A stretch of 58,915 nucleotides of DNA from Bradyrhizobium vignae (GTDB lineage Bacteria; Pseudomonadota; Alphaproteobacteria; Rhizobiales; Xanthobacteraceae), in the NCBI RefSeq assembly GCF_004114425.1, contig NZ_RDQF01000049.1:1-58915 (forward strand). The letters are read 5' to 3'. The notes under the pieces were generated by a model. The model did not search any database. It saw only the letters and a list, made by a program, of their open reading frames with translations, and was not told the origin of the DNA. Numbering within the stretch: the first letter of the stretch is position 1; every line of letters begins with the position of its first letter. Positions 1-8,469 of the stretch are shown here, one piece after another. A program made the position numbers and the translations under genes.

Positions 1-85
1 ACAAAGCGAAGGCGCTCCTCCATTACCGAACTCGCTTTCCACGGCATCCACACCTCCCGCAGAACAAAAGCGGAAAGTGTAACCC

Positions 86-124
86 ATGTGCCCGGTACGT
101 TCTGTCACCTATGTCTCGGGCCGC
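86..124. mobile_element. Possible insertion-sequence end (tandem terminal motif)
   Basis: Two similar units lie in tandem: GTGTAACCCATGTGCCCGG at about 86-104 and TGTCACCTATGTCTCGGG at about 105-122. Tandem near-repeats with the pattern GT-ACC-ATGT are typical of the ends of IS21-like rhizobial insertion sequences. They sit just where the neighbouring LysR reading frame is cut off at its C-terminal side. No transposase frame is visible because the window begins about 85 bases before the motif. The family assignment is from memory and uncertain; only the tandem motif itself is seen directly. Confidence 0.35.
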
Positions 125-680
125 TCATGACCTGATCGGCGTAGCCCGGGCGGGGCGCGCGGGGATAGAGAATGAGGCGCTCTTCGGCGAGTTGCTCGAG
201 CGACACAGGACCGCTCTGCTTATCCAACGGGTGATCCATCGGCAGGGCCGCCACCAACTGCTCTTCGCGCAAGATGATGCGACGAACCTCGTCATCGTCG
301 AAGCGCACGCGTCCAAAGCCAATGTCGATGCGGCCTTCCTTGAGGGCGGCGATCTGTTCAAGAGTGACGAGTTCGACCAGATGGAGCTCGACCTCCGGCG
401 CCGCGCGGCGGAACTCCCGGATCAGTTCGGGCAGGTGCCCGTAGAGCACCGAGCCCACGAATCCAATAGTGAGCCGTCTCTTCTCGATCTTGAGCGTGCG
501 CTTCATCATCGTGCGCATCTCTTCGACACGCGCGAGCACCTGGATCGACTGTTCGTAGAAGAGCCGCCCCGGCTCGGTGACCTCCCGCTTGCGAAAATTG
601 ACGAAGCCCAGGCTGTGGTCGCACACGGACCCGGTGAACGAATCGTCGAGTTTGATCGTGACTTCCCTTGGGTCGCCCAT
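105..680 (-). pseudogene. Truncated LysR-family regulator (BenM/CatM-like effector domain)
   Basis: The 191-residue frame carries the linker helix and first half of a LysR effector-binding domain, including the stretch KIEKRRLTIGFVGSVLYG and the segment RIDIGFGRV. The closing segment LILYPRAPRPGYADQVMS is typical of BenM/CatM-type regulators of aromatic catabolism. A full LysR protein is about 300 residues. The N-terminal winged helix (about 60 residues) is missing and is replaced by unrelated residues, and the C-terminal third is missing where the possible IS end lies. It is therefore broken at both ends and most likely non-functional. It may once have controlled an aromatic-acid operon such as the nitrobenzoate genes further along; that link is inference. 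Confidence 0.7.
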
Positions 681-931
681 GCTCTATCCGACTGACCAAT
701 GTACGCGTCCGCCAGGAATCGCGACTCCTGTCAGCTCGCGCAATTCCGCGATGAGCCGATCCTGGAATTTTTTGCGGCCGGATAGGACCGGAAGATGGGA
801 TCGGAAAGCTCGCTCTTACGACCGGTAGGTAACGCTGGTCGATGCCGGCTATCGGGACTTGGGGAGGGATTGGTCTGTAAGTCCATGAAATCTTTGACGG
901 GACTTCGCTTAGCGCCGGCCATGAGGGGCTA

Positions 932-977
932 TTGCATAATATTGCATGTCACCTGATAATCTTGCATTATGATGCAT
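932..977 (+). promoter_or_regulatory. AT-rich direct repeat upstream of the MocR gene
   Basis: TTGCATAATATTGCAT (932-947) and TTGCATTATGATGCAT (962-977) match at 13 of 16 positions and start 30 bp apart, about three helical turns. They stand out in GC-rich surroundings about 60 bp before the chosen MocR start. MocR regulators are known to bind spaced direct repeats and often control themselves, so this is a good operator candidate. The TTG at 932 could formally extend the reading frame, but it falls inside the repeat and is unlikely to be the start. Confidence 0.5.
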
Positions 978-1033
978 ATATCGGGCTATTTCCGTGTTTA
1001 CACGGACCAAAAGCAACTCAAAGCGAGCAGTCC

Positions 1034-2545
1034 ATGGGCAGTCGCATGCTGGAGCCGAGGTTCGCAAGCCTTCGGGTAGATCCTCAAAAAAATAGGCCCC
1101 TTCACAAACAACTCTGTGACCGGATTAAACAAGCTATTGCGTCGGGGTCTCTGCCACCGGGAACGCAACTCCCATCCTCACGTAGCTTGGCGTCTCAGCT
1201 CTTCATTTCTCGCGCCACCGTCGAACTTGCCTACGGGATCCTGGCCAGCGAAGGGCTCGTGATCCGCCGAGGCGCCGCAGGCACGCGGGTTGGATCCTGT
1301 CCTGTCGGCCAAACTCCACGGCAGTCGCCTCGGTTGCCGCGCCCGTTGCTGCCCGGGTTAGCCTCGGAAGCTGCTCAAGCCCCGCGCCTTTTCCAGATGG
1401 GCCTGCCGGCACTCGATGCATTTCCACGCAAGCTGTGGTCACGACTGGCGGCGAGTCATGCGCGATCTCTCTCGTTTTCCAAGATGGTCTACCAGGGTGC
1501 AAGCGGCTATCCGCCCTTGCGGCAGGCAATAGCGAATCGCTTGACGATCTCTCGCGGCATCTCATGCAGCGAAACCCAGGTGTTTATCACCGCGGGATTC
1601 CTGGGCGCCTTGACATTGATCGGGCGGACTTTGCTTGCGGCCGGCGATAAGATGTGGGTCGAAGACCCGGGATTTCCGCCGGCGCGTCATGCATTAGAAC
1701 TAGCCGGCGTCGATCTCGTTCCGGTTCCTGTTGACGGCGATGGGATTGACGTTTCGGCCGGGATCGCACTTGCTCCGGCAGCTCGCCTCGCTCTTGTCAC
1801 GCCGGCAGCCCAGTTTCCGCTAGGAATCGCACTGTCGGCCGATCGATGGTCACAGTTGGTCTCTTGGGCCACCGCAGCGAAGGCTTGGATTGTCAACGAC
1901 GACTATGACGGCGACTTCAGTCAATCGGATCGCTCGCTGCCCGTGCTCAAGCATCACGATCGAGCCGAGCGGGCGCTGCATGTCGGTTCGTTTAGCAACC
2001 TTCTATTTCCCGGACTGCGGTTGGGCTACCTGGTCGCGCCGATTTCGCTGATCGGCGAGTTCGAGAGTGCATCAGCACTGTGGCCTACGCAGCAGTCGCT
2101 ACTTGATCAGATGGTCGTCTCGGATTTCATCACTCAGGGCCACCTGGGCCGCCATCTGGCGCGGATGCGAAGATTGTATAGCGAGCGGAAGCTTACCCTC
2201 GTCGAAGCGTTGAAAAACGTCCTAGGCGATTCGATTCACGTAGCGGAAACGGGAAGCACTCACCTGGTGTTGCATCTGCCTGCAGATACTGATGACGTTG
2301 CTTTAGCCAATCGGGCCCGAGCGCTGGGATTGGCGATAAACGCGCTATCCCCAATGGGTTTACGCACCAGGACTGGTCCGGGCTTGCTGTTGGGGTTCAC
2401 AAATGTCCCCGCCGACATAGCCCAAGAAGCGACCCAACGATTGAAACGCGCCCTTTTCACGTCGGACGTGCGGAGGCCGCCTCACGGCCACGCGTCCCCC
2501 TCCAATCGCATAGCAACGCCGATTGCGTCTCCTTATCCGACATAA
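1034..2545 (+). CDS. MocR/PdxR-type GntR regulator with aminotransferase-like domain, PLP lysine missing
   Basis: Residues about 10-80 form a GntR winged helix (LHKQLCDRIKQAIASG, then LPSSRSLASQL and SRATVELAYGILASEGL). The rest, to residue 503, is a fold-type I aminotransferase-like domain with NDDYDGDF as the pyridine-nitrogen aspartate region and an LRLGYLVAP strand. MocR proteins sense PLP or amino compounds through this domain. The Schiff-base lysine normally found in the GTFSK motif is Asn here (GSFSN; codon AAC at 1997-1999, residue 322), so covalent PLP binding should be lost. The start at ATG 1034 is chosen because the upstream extension to TTG 932 would overlap the repeat operator. 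ATG 1046 is also possible. The target gene is unknown; the divergent partner is only a LysR remnant. Confidence 0.85.
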   Translation: MGSRMLEPRFASLRVDPQKNRPLHKQLCDRIKQAIASGSLPPGTQLPSSRSLASQLFISRATVELAYGILASEGLVIRRGAAGTRVGSCPVGQTPRQSPRLPRPLLPGLASEAAQAPRLFQMGLPALDAFPRKLWSRLAASHARSLSFSKMVYQGASGYPPLRQAIANRLTISRGISCSETQVFITAGFLGALTLIGRTLLAAGDKMWVEDPGFPPARHALELAGVDLVPVPVDGDGIDVSAGIALAPAARLALVTPAAQFPLGIALSADRWSQLVSWATAAKAWIVNDDYDGDFSQSDRSLPVLKHHDRAERALHVGSFSNLLFPGLRLGYLVAPISLIGEFESASALWPTQQSLLDQMVVSDFITQGHLGRHLARMRRLYSERKLTLVEALKNVLGDSIHVAETGSTHLVLHLPADTDDVALANRARALGLAINALSPMGLRTRTGPGLLLGFTNVPADIAQEATQRLKRALFTSDVRRPPHGHASPSNRIATPIASPYPT

Positions 2546-2906
2546 GTTGGCCAGGCCCAACCGCCGACGCGATCATAGTTCGCTGGTGTTGCAAATAGAT
2601 TGGACCTGCTGTCGCGGCGCCCATTGCTATTTTGGAAATGTTGTTGCGTGGACTGAACGATTGTCAGTCTGCGCCGTCGTGTACCAAGCGAGCCAGTGAG
2701 CACTTGGTCTGGTTCTTTTGGTCATTCTTGGCCATGGCCTGCGTTGCAGGCAGTACTAAACCTCAGACGTCCATGAGGTTCTCGCAAAATGCGTTCAGCG
2801 TGCTTTGCGCATCGTGCTGAGAAGCGAACCTACCGGTCAAGCCGCAACGATCTGCGCCTGGCGTGCGGTCGCTCGGCCCTACACCCAGTTTGAGAGAAAG
2901 CCGACG
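2546..2906. other. Intergenic stretch with no supported gene
   Basis: About 360 bases between the MocR gene and the first cupin. A 62-codon frame at 2632-2820 has no recognisable features, unusual codon use and no ribosome-binding site. The cupin promoter should lie here, but no convincing -35/-10 pair was identified. Confidence 0.4.
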
Positions 2907-3341
2907 ATGTTATCATTTTCTCTTCCTAAGAAGATTCACCTTGCCGGTCTTACGACGGTAATCGTTCTCGCGGCAACCGCCGCGTTGTCGCAAAACGCGA
3001 ACACGCCAGCTCGGGGGCGCTCGGTCACGCAGGTGCGCACCGAAAAGCTGCCAGACATCAAAAACAAGGTTCTGACCGCCGTCGTTGTCAATTACCCTCC
3101 CGGCGGCGCTTCCAAGGCGCATCACCATGACGCGGATGTCTTCGCCTACGTACTCTCCGGTGAAATCCGGTCGCAAGTCGAAGGGGAAGACGCGAAGATC
3201 TATCACGCCGGCGAAAGCGTGTTCGAGCCTCCAGGCGAACACCACGTGATTAGCGAGAACGCAAGCAAGACCGAGCCAGCGAGCATGTTGGTTGTTTTCG
3301 TGGCGAATGACGGCGCCGAGCTAACAACATTCGACAAATAG
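2907..3341 (+). CDS. Exported single-domain cupin
   Basis: The 144-residue product starts with a cleavable signal peptide (KKIHLAGLTTVIVLAATAALSQ) and continues as a small RmlC-like cupin. The metal-binding half-motif HHHDADVFAYVLSGE lies at about residues 72-86 and the second motif PPGEHHVISENAS follows. Such periplasmic cupins bind a divalent metal, but their substrates are rarely known. ATG 2907 is preferred over the upstream GTG/ATG possibilities because GAGAGAAAG precedes it at good distance and the signal peptide begins there. Two relatives occur at 10468 and 14596, all ending in an (E)LTT motif. The next gene is an exported acetamidase-family protein 155 bases downstream. Confidence 0.8.
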   Translation: MLSFSLPKKIHLAGLTTVIVLAATAALSQNANTPARGRSVTQVRTEKLPDIKNKVLTAVVVNYPPGGASKAHHHDADVFAYVLSGEIRSQVEGEDAKIYHAGESVFEPPGEHHVISENASKTEPASMLVVFVANDGAELTTFDK

Positions 3342-3496
3342 CAAGTGCGGATCAGGTCTTTCGAATTGCTTTCGACCGCAGGACCAGAGGTTCCAGCAGC
3401 TTTTGGAAGGAGCGCGTTCGTTATTCTTGGCGGTGCGACGTATCGCCAACGGCCGAGAACTCAGAAAGATAAGCACAGCTATATAGGGGGAAAGGG

Positions 3497-4837
3497 ATGA
3501 CTTATGGCACTCTTGCGGCCAGGCTGGTGGCGCACGCGGCACCAATGCTGATCGTTGTAGGACTCGCGTCGTCTGGTGCTGCCGCGCAGAGCGCCGGGTC
3601 GATCACGCCGGCCGGCGATGCTACAGCGTCCGCGCCGCGTTCAACCGGCGGTGCAGCGATAAGGCTTCCCGGGACAGCTGATACGACTCAGTTCGGATGG
3701 TATGACAACGCCCAGCGTCCAGTGCTCCGCATCCGATCGGGCGATACGGTAGCAATGGAGACGTTGATCCACGGGCATCAGCAAGTCATGCTGGACCTCT
3801 CGATCGAGCAAATGACGCAGCGCGCGAAATCGGAACAGGCGGAATCGCCGGGTCGAGGCCCTCACTCAATTACCGGGCCGATTTATGTCGAAGGCGCCAA
3901 ACCCGGCGATACCCTGAAGGTCCATATCGGTCGAATAGTGCCGACGTCATACGCCTTGAATTTCAATTATCCTGGCTTTGGAGGCGCGTTTCCCAGCCGG
4001 TTCTCTCAAGGTCAGGTAAAATATTTTTATTTGGATATTGCCAAGCAGCAGCTGGAATTCGCGCCCGGCATCTTCGTTCCGTTGCGACCATTTCCTGGCA
4101 TCATCGCCGTTGCTCGCGCGGCACCTGGCCCCTACAGCACTGTGCCTCCGGGCCCCTTTGGTGGGAATCTCGATATCAACGAGATGGTCTCAGGTACGAC
4201 GCTCTACCTCCCGGTATTCGTAGATGGAGCGTTGCTTTGGTCGGGGGATTCTCACGCGGGGCAGGGTAACGGCGAGATCAATCTGACAGCCATCGAGACC
4301 GCGTTCAAGGAGCTCGATCTCACGATTTCGGTGCTCAAAGACATCAAGCTGACTTGGCCTCGCATTGAGACACCCACGCATTGGATCGCTATCGGATACG
4401 ACCGGGATCTCAACGTCGCGTTTAATTTGCTGCAGGAGCAAACGACCGAACTTATCGCTGAACAGAGCAAAGTGTCGTCCGAGGTTGCGCGAAAGCTCAT
4501 GTTAGCAAATTGGGACTGTCGCATTTCCGAAGTTATCAATGTTCTCAAAGGGACATACTGCATGATTCCCAAGGCGACGAACGTACCGGCGCCACAGCTG
4601 CCCCGCGACGACAACCCGGACTACCTTGTCACGTATGCCAAAGATACTGATTTGAACAAGGCGATGGATACGTCTTCAATGGCCATGGTCGACAAGCTGG
4701 CAACCGAGAAGCATCTAACACCACTTGACGCCTATTCGCTCGCGAGCATAGCCATGGACTGTCGGCTTGGTTCTCCTGAAGGTTCCGACCGCGAAGTGCA
4801 CTGTCTGATGCCAAAAAGCCTGTGGGCGAAGCACTAG
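3497..4837 (+). CDS. Exported acetamidase/formamidase-family protein
   Basis: The 446-residue product has an N-terminal signal sequence (LVAHAAPMLIVVGLASSGAAAQ). It then shows the FmdA/AmdA fold: EGAKPGDTLKVHI, the segment GNLDINEMVSGTTLYLPVFV and DGALLWSGDSHAGQGNGEI, the last holding the conserved metal/active-site Asp and His. Family members hydrolyse short amides to the acid and ammonia; most are cytoplasmic, so the export signal is a variant feature. GGGGGAAAGGG immediately precedes ATG 3497. The metal-transport binding protein follows with overlapping or near-overlapping ends, suggesting one operon. The true substrate cannot be told from sequence. Confidence 0.85.
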   Translation: MTYGTLAARLVAHAAPMLIVVGLASSGAAAQSAGSITPAGDATASAPRSTGGAAIRLPGTADTTQFGWYDNAQRPVLRIRSGDTVAMETLIHGHQQVMLDLSIEQMTQRAKSEQAESPGRGPHSITGPIYVEGAKPGDTLKVHIGRIVPTSYALNFNYPGFGGAFPSRFSQGQVKYFYLDIAKQQLEFAPGIFVPLRPFPGIIAVARAAPGPYSTVPPGPFGGNLDINEMVSGTTLYLPVFVDGALLWSGDSHAGQGNGEINLTAIETAFKELDLTISVLKDIKLTWPRIETPTHWIAIGYDRDLNVAFNLLQEQTTELIAEQSKVSSEVARKLMLANWDCRISEVINVLKGTYCMIPKATNVPAPQLPRDDNPDYLVTYAKDTDLNKAMDTSSMAMVDKLATEKHLTPLDAYSLASIAMDCRLGSPEGSDREVHCLMPKSLWAKH

Positions 4838-4848
4838 CGAGCCCGCTC

Positions 4849-5787
4849 ATGGTTATGGCGAGCCGAGCACGACTAATCGCAATTGTGGCGCTCTGCGTTA
4901 TGACCGCATCGATGCATGCAGCTTTTGCCTCCACGCGGATAGTCGTGGTGGCTACAACAAGCGATGTTGCAAGCCTCGCTTCCGCAGTCGGTGGTGACGT
5001 CATTGAGGTCAAGACCATTGTGCCGCCGGGGACCGATCCGGAGGCATTCGAACCTCGGGTGAGCGATCTCTCGACGCTAAGCGATGCCGATCTCATTGTT
5101 CGGGTCGGCTTGGGCTATGATCTCTGGATTGACAAGTTGATAATTCAACTGCATCGCCCGGAATTCCAAGCGGGGGGCGGGCGCTTGGTGGATGCGTCGA
5201 TCGGGGTCCCGCTGCTGGAAGCGAGAGGCCGAACCCCCGTCACTGAGGATGGTCATGCGCACGGTCTAGGCAATCCGCACTACTGGCTTGATCCGGCCAA
5301 TGCGGAGACCGTGACGGCGACCATAGCGGAGAGGATCATTCGGCTCATGCCCGCCGCTCGTGACACCATCGTGGCCAACCGGAATCGATTTCTCGCGACA
5401 CTGCACGAGCGCATTGTGGCCTGGATGCAGCGGCTGGCGCCCTACCGCGGCGCGTCCCTGGTCGCCTATCATAACAGCTGGCCGTATTTCGCGCGCCGCT
5501 TTCATTTGAACCTTGTCGGCTTCATTGAGACGAAGGAAGGAGTCGCGCCGAGCGTCGCGCATCTCTCCTCGTTAATTGCAGAAATGGGGCAAAACGGCGT
5601 GCGCGCCATCCTGCAAGAGGCATATGAGCCGAAGAACTTCTCCGAAATGTTGTCGGCACGCACCGGCGCACCTCTTGTCGTGCTCGCGCCAACAGTAGGC
5701 AGCGTTCCGGAGGCAAGAGACTACCTGAGTCTCATGGACTTCAATGTTGGTGCTCTCGCACGCACGCTTGCGACGGGCAGCCACTGA
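4849..5787 (+). CDS. Metal ABC transporter solute-binding protein (ZnuA/TroA family)
   Basis: The product has a signal peptide (LIAIVALCVMTASMHAAFAS) and a TroA-type fold: IVVVATTSD start, GNPHYWLDP with its metal-ligand His, YHNSWPYFARRF with a second ligand His, and late EAYEPKNF. These proteins deliver Zn, Mn or related ions to an ABC-3 permease in the periplasm. In the first ligand position, where many homologues have His after GxDPH, this protein reads GTDPEAFEP, so one ligand differs and metal preference is open. ATG 4849 (or 4855) opens the signal peptide; a GTG at 4822 would overlap the acetamidase gene. The permease follows after about 13 bases. Confidence 0.85.
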   Translation: MVMASRARLIAIVALCVMTASMHAAFASTRIVVVATTSDVASLASAVGGDVIEVKTIVPPGTDPEAFEPRVSDLSTLSDADLIVRVGLGYDLWIDKLIIQLHRPEFQAGGGRLVDASIGVPLLEARGRTPVTEDGHAHGLGNPHYWLDPANAETVTATIAERIIRLMPAARDTIVANRNRFLATLHERIVAWMQRLAPYRGASLVAYHNSWPYFARRFHLNLVGFIETKEGVAPSVAHLSSLIAEMGQNGVRAILQEAYEPKNFSEMLSARTGAPLVVLAPTVGSVPEARDYLSLMDFNVGALARTLATGSH

Positions 5788-5800
5788 TCCGGCCGCGGCG

Positions 5801-7297
5801 ATGTCTCATGATATTATCATGCTACTCGCGGCGCCTTTCGCAGCCAGCGCACTATTCGTAGCCATACATACCAACTTCGGCCTGCACGTTTTGAGGCGTG
5901 GCATCGTGTTCGCCGATCTTGCTCTGGCGCAGATGTCAGCGCTTGGAGCTACCGTCGCATATGCGGCTGGGCACGCTCCGACGAGCGCCGCGGGAATCGC
6001 CTACACCTTTCTGTTCGCCGCCATCGGCGCCGCACTGTTGACGGCTTCCCGGGTCATGCCAAAAGAGGTTCAACCGGAAGCTTATATCGGCATCATCTAC
6101 GTTGTGGCTACCGCAACGACTATCGTTGTCGTCGACCGCTCGCCGCAGGGAGCGGAACATGTGAAACAAATACTCGTCGGTAGCATCCTCGCCGTCTCTG
6201 CAAGCGACCTGCCTAAGTTTGCGGTTCTCTATGCGTTCATCGGGGCCATTCATTGGCTGGCCCGGCGCCCGCTCTTGGCAGTTAGTGAGGCAGTACATAG
6301 CAAGACGCGTCGCTCGCTGCTCTGGGATTTTGTCTTCTATTCGTCCTTCAGCGTGGTCGTCACGAGCTCGGTAGCGACTGCAGGAGTGCTTCTAGTCTTC
6401 TGCTTCTTGATTATCCCGGCAATCATTGGGTCGTTGTTCACGCGCCGCATCACCTACGCGCTTGGCATCGGTTGGCTTGGAGGCGTCGCGGCCAGCGCCG
6501 TCGGTCTGGCCGCGTCATTCGAATTCGAACTGCCGACGGGCGCTGCAATGGCCCTCGCTTTCACGCTGATGCTCGTGATCGGGGCCGTGCTGCGTGGACT
6601 GATATTCGCCCCCGCAGGCGGCCGACGGATCTGCATTCGCATTTTCCTTCGCGCGGCTTCTGCAATGATTTTCATGACTGTGTTGCTATCCGCTATTTGG
6701 CTCATGATCATGCCGCGTGCTGATCAGCCGATGTTTGATCTGCTACAGTCCGCTACCGGCATCGGTCCAGCGACATTCCTGGCGGTGCAGGATCGAGCGG
6801 TCTACGCTGATGCGCTAAAAGACGCGGGCTACCGGCGCTCGCAGGAAAGTCAGCTGACCGCGTTGGAACAGCAGTCCCGATGGCAGGGGGGCGGCCTTTC
6901 CGATACGGAGGTGCGCCGCATCGGCTCCTTCCAGCAGACCTTCAACGAGATGGCGCGTGGCGATGATTTTGTGGTCAAGTCGCTGTCCGGCCGTGCTCGC
7001 GAGCGCGAGCGCTGGTACGTCGGGCTACCTTTGCTGATAACTAGCCTCCTCGGACTCCTGACCCTGCTGCCCGACAAATGGCGTGCCGATCCTGCTCGTT
7101 CGCGGACCGCGTGCCTGACGTTCCTGCGAGCTTTCCTGCACGTTGCTGATTTTGTTCGGCGTCTAGGTGGAGAGAAGACCGAGTCGGCAGGAGACGCTAT
7201 GATCCGTCGCAGCATCAACGGCGGCACTGTGTCTGCCGGCCCTAAGGCTCTGACGGGTCGTTGTCAGAAAACGACGTACGGCTGTCCTGATCCGTAG
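5801..7297 (+). CDS. Metal ABC transporter permease (ZnuB-like ABC-3 family) with long C-terminal extension
   Basis: The first 290 or so residues form an ABC-3 permease with about eight membrane segments, including GIVFADLALAQMSALGA, the cytoplasmic coupling loop and FCFLIIPAIIGSLF. Residues beyond about 290 are unusual: two further membrane segments (MIFMTVLLSAIWLMIM and LPLLITSLLGLLTLL) enclose a charged soluble loop. Typical ZnuB proteins are about 270 residues, so this is an extended variant of 498 residues. No ATPase (ZnuC) is encoded nearby; it would have to come from elsewhere. The last 18 codons lie inside the repeat shared with 12217-12301, so the tail may be the product of a rearrangement. 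ATG 5801 is favoured over a start inside the previous gene. Confidence 0.8.
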   Translation: MSHDIIMLLAAPFAASALFVAIHTNFGLHVLRRGIVFADLALAQMSALGATVAYAAGHAPTSAAGIAYTFLFAAIGAALLTASRVMPKEVQPEAYIGIIYVVATATTIVVVDRSPQGAEHVKQILVGSILAVSASDLPKFAVLYAFIGAIHWLARRPLLAVSEAVHSKTRRSLLWDFVFYSSFSVVVTSSVATAGVLLVFCFLIIPAIIGSLFTRRITYALGIGWLGGVAASAVGLAASFEFELPTGAAMALAFTLMLVIGAVLRGLIFAPAGGRRICIRIFLRAASAMIFMTVLLSAIWLMIMPRADQPMFDLLQSATGIGPATFLAVQDRAVYADALKDAGYRRSQESQLTALEQQSRWQGGGLSDTEVRRIGSFQQTFNEMARGDDFVVKSLSGRARERERWYVGLPLLITSLLGLLTLLPDKWRADPARSRTACLTFLRAFLHVADFVRRLGGEKTESAGDAMIRRSINGGTVSAGPKALTGRCQKTTYGCPDP

Positions 7298-7327
7298 GAT
7301 CCTGCTCGTTGTCCCGGGCACGACTCC
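7244..7327. repeat. Copy 1 of about 85-bp repeat, likely shared regulatory element
   Basis: This stretch matches 12217-12301 along its length, with an identical 29-base core at 7269-7297. Within the core lies the inverted repeat TACGG-N10-CCGTA (arms 7277-7281 and 7292-7296). It overlaps the end of the permease gene and precedes the quinone oxidoreductase/HD operon. Because each copy stands before an operon with a paralogous HD-domain gene, a shared operator/promoter region is more likely than a mobile element. Confidence 0.65.
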
Positions 7328-7411
7328 TTGCGACATACGGATGAGCCCGTCCCATCAATCGCCCTGAACGGTCGACGGCAAGCATGACGAACTGAGCGCA
7401 AGGAGCATGAG

Positions 7412-8398
7412 ATGACCCCCAGTAGCATCGTTCAAGTTGGTGAAGAGCGAACTCATTCAACAATGATGGCCTGGCGCGTGCACGAGTTTGGGTCACCGGA
7501 GACCATGAAGTTCGAGCGCGTGCCACGACCCGAGCCAGGTCCCGGCGAGGTCCTGGTCAAGGTTGCGGCCGCTGGAGTTGGCCCATGGGATGGGTGGATC
7601 AGGTCCGGCAAGAGCGCTTTGCCGCAACCGCTCCCCCTCACACTGGGCTCGGATCTGTCCGGCGAAATCGTCGCGATGGGGCCCGGAGTCACCGAACTAC
7701 GTGTGGGAGATCAGGTGTATGGTGTTACGAATCCGCAGTTTGTCGGGGCCTACGCCGAGTACGCTCTAGCCTCCGCGGGCATGGTCTCGAACAAGCCAAC
7801 CTCGCTAACCCACGTTGAAGCTGCTTCCCTTCCTGTCGTTTCGGTGACTGCATGGCAGGCGTTGTTTGATCATGCCCATCTCAAGGCAGGTCAAACGGTG
7901 GTCATTCACGGCGCGGCCGGTAACGTAGGATCCTATGCGGTTCAACTGGCTCGTCAGGCAGGGGTGCAAACCATCGCAACCGTATCGACGGGGGACATTT
8001 CCGCCGCGCGCAACCTCGGCGCAAACACCGTCATTGATTATCGGACTCAGCGCTTTGAAGAGGTAGTACGCGATGCGGACGCCGTTATTGATCTGGTCGG
8101 CGGCGAAACCCAAACCCGCTCGTTTCAGGTCCTTCGTCGCGGTGGCAAGCTGGTCTCCGCAGTGTCCCGTCCGGATCAGGATCTAGCTACGCGCTATGGT
8201 GTCGACGCCAGCTTCTTTCTGGTCAACGTCACGGACCAGTATCTCAGGGAGATCGCTCGCCTGGTCGATGGTGGAAAACTACGGACAAAGGTGGGGGCGG
8301 TCTTACCCCTCGCCGATGCGCGCGAGGCGCATTTGATGCTGGAGCGCGTGCGGCCTCAGCCGAAAGGAAAGATCGTGCTCGACGTCGGAGCAAGGTGA
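7412..8398 (+). CDS. NADPH:quinone oxidoreductase-type MDR dehydrogenase
   Basis: The 328-residue product is a zinc-free medium-chain dehydrogenase. It has an N-terminal GroES-like domain (EPGPGEVLVKVAAAGV, then LGSDLSGEIVAMG and VGDQVYG) and a Rossmann NADPH domain with GAAGNVGSYAVQ near residue 170. It also has the late segment LADAREAHLMLE and ends in KGKIVLDV. Such enzymes reduce quinones, enones or other small electrophiles. AAGGAG precedes ATG 7412. It heads the operon with an HD hydrolase and an MFS pump, directly behind the shared repeat. The substrate is unknown; a role in handling reactive intermediates of aromatic breakdown would be inference. Confidence 0.88.
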   Translation: MTPSSIVQVGEERTHSTMMAWRVHEFGSPETMKFERVPRPEPGPGEVLVKVAAAGVGPWDGWIRSGKSALPQPLPLTLGSDLSGEIVAMGPGVTELRVGDQVYGVTNPQFVGAYAEYALASAGMVSNKPTSLTHVEAASLPVVSVTAWQALFDHAHLKAGQTVVIHGAAGNVGSYAVQLARQAGVQTIATVSTGDISAARNLGANTVIDYRTQRFEEVVRDADAVIDLVGGETQTRSFQVLRRGGKLVSAVSRPDQDLATRYGVDASFFLVNVTDQYLREIARLVDGGKLRTKVGAVLPLADAREAHLMLERVRPQPKGKIVLDVGAR

Positions 8399-8469
8399 TC
8401 AGGATCATTTCGTCGTTGCGCTCGCGCGCAACGCGCAGCCAAGCCACTAACTCTTGAAAGGACACAACG

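Noticed and set aside
111..695. Plus-strand frame of 194 codons
   Set aside because: It is the exact antisense of the LysR remnant; composition is Arg/His-rich without any motif.
2632..2820. Plus-strand frame of 62 codons
   Set aside because: No ribosome-binding site, motif or coding character.
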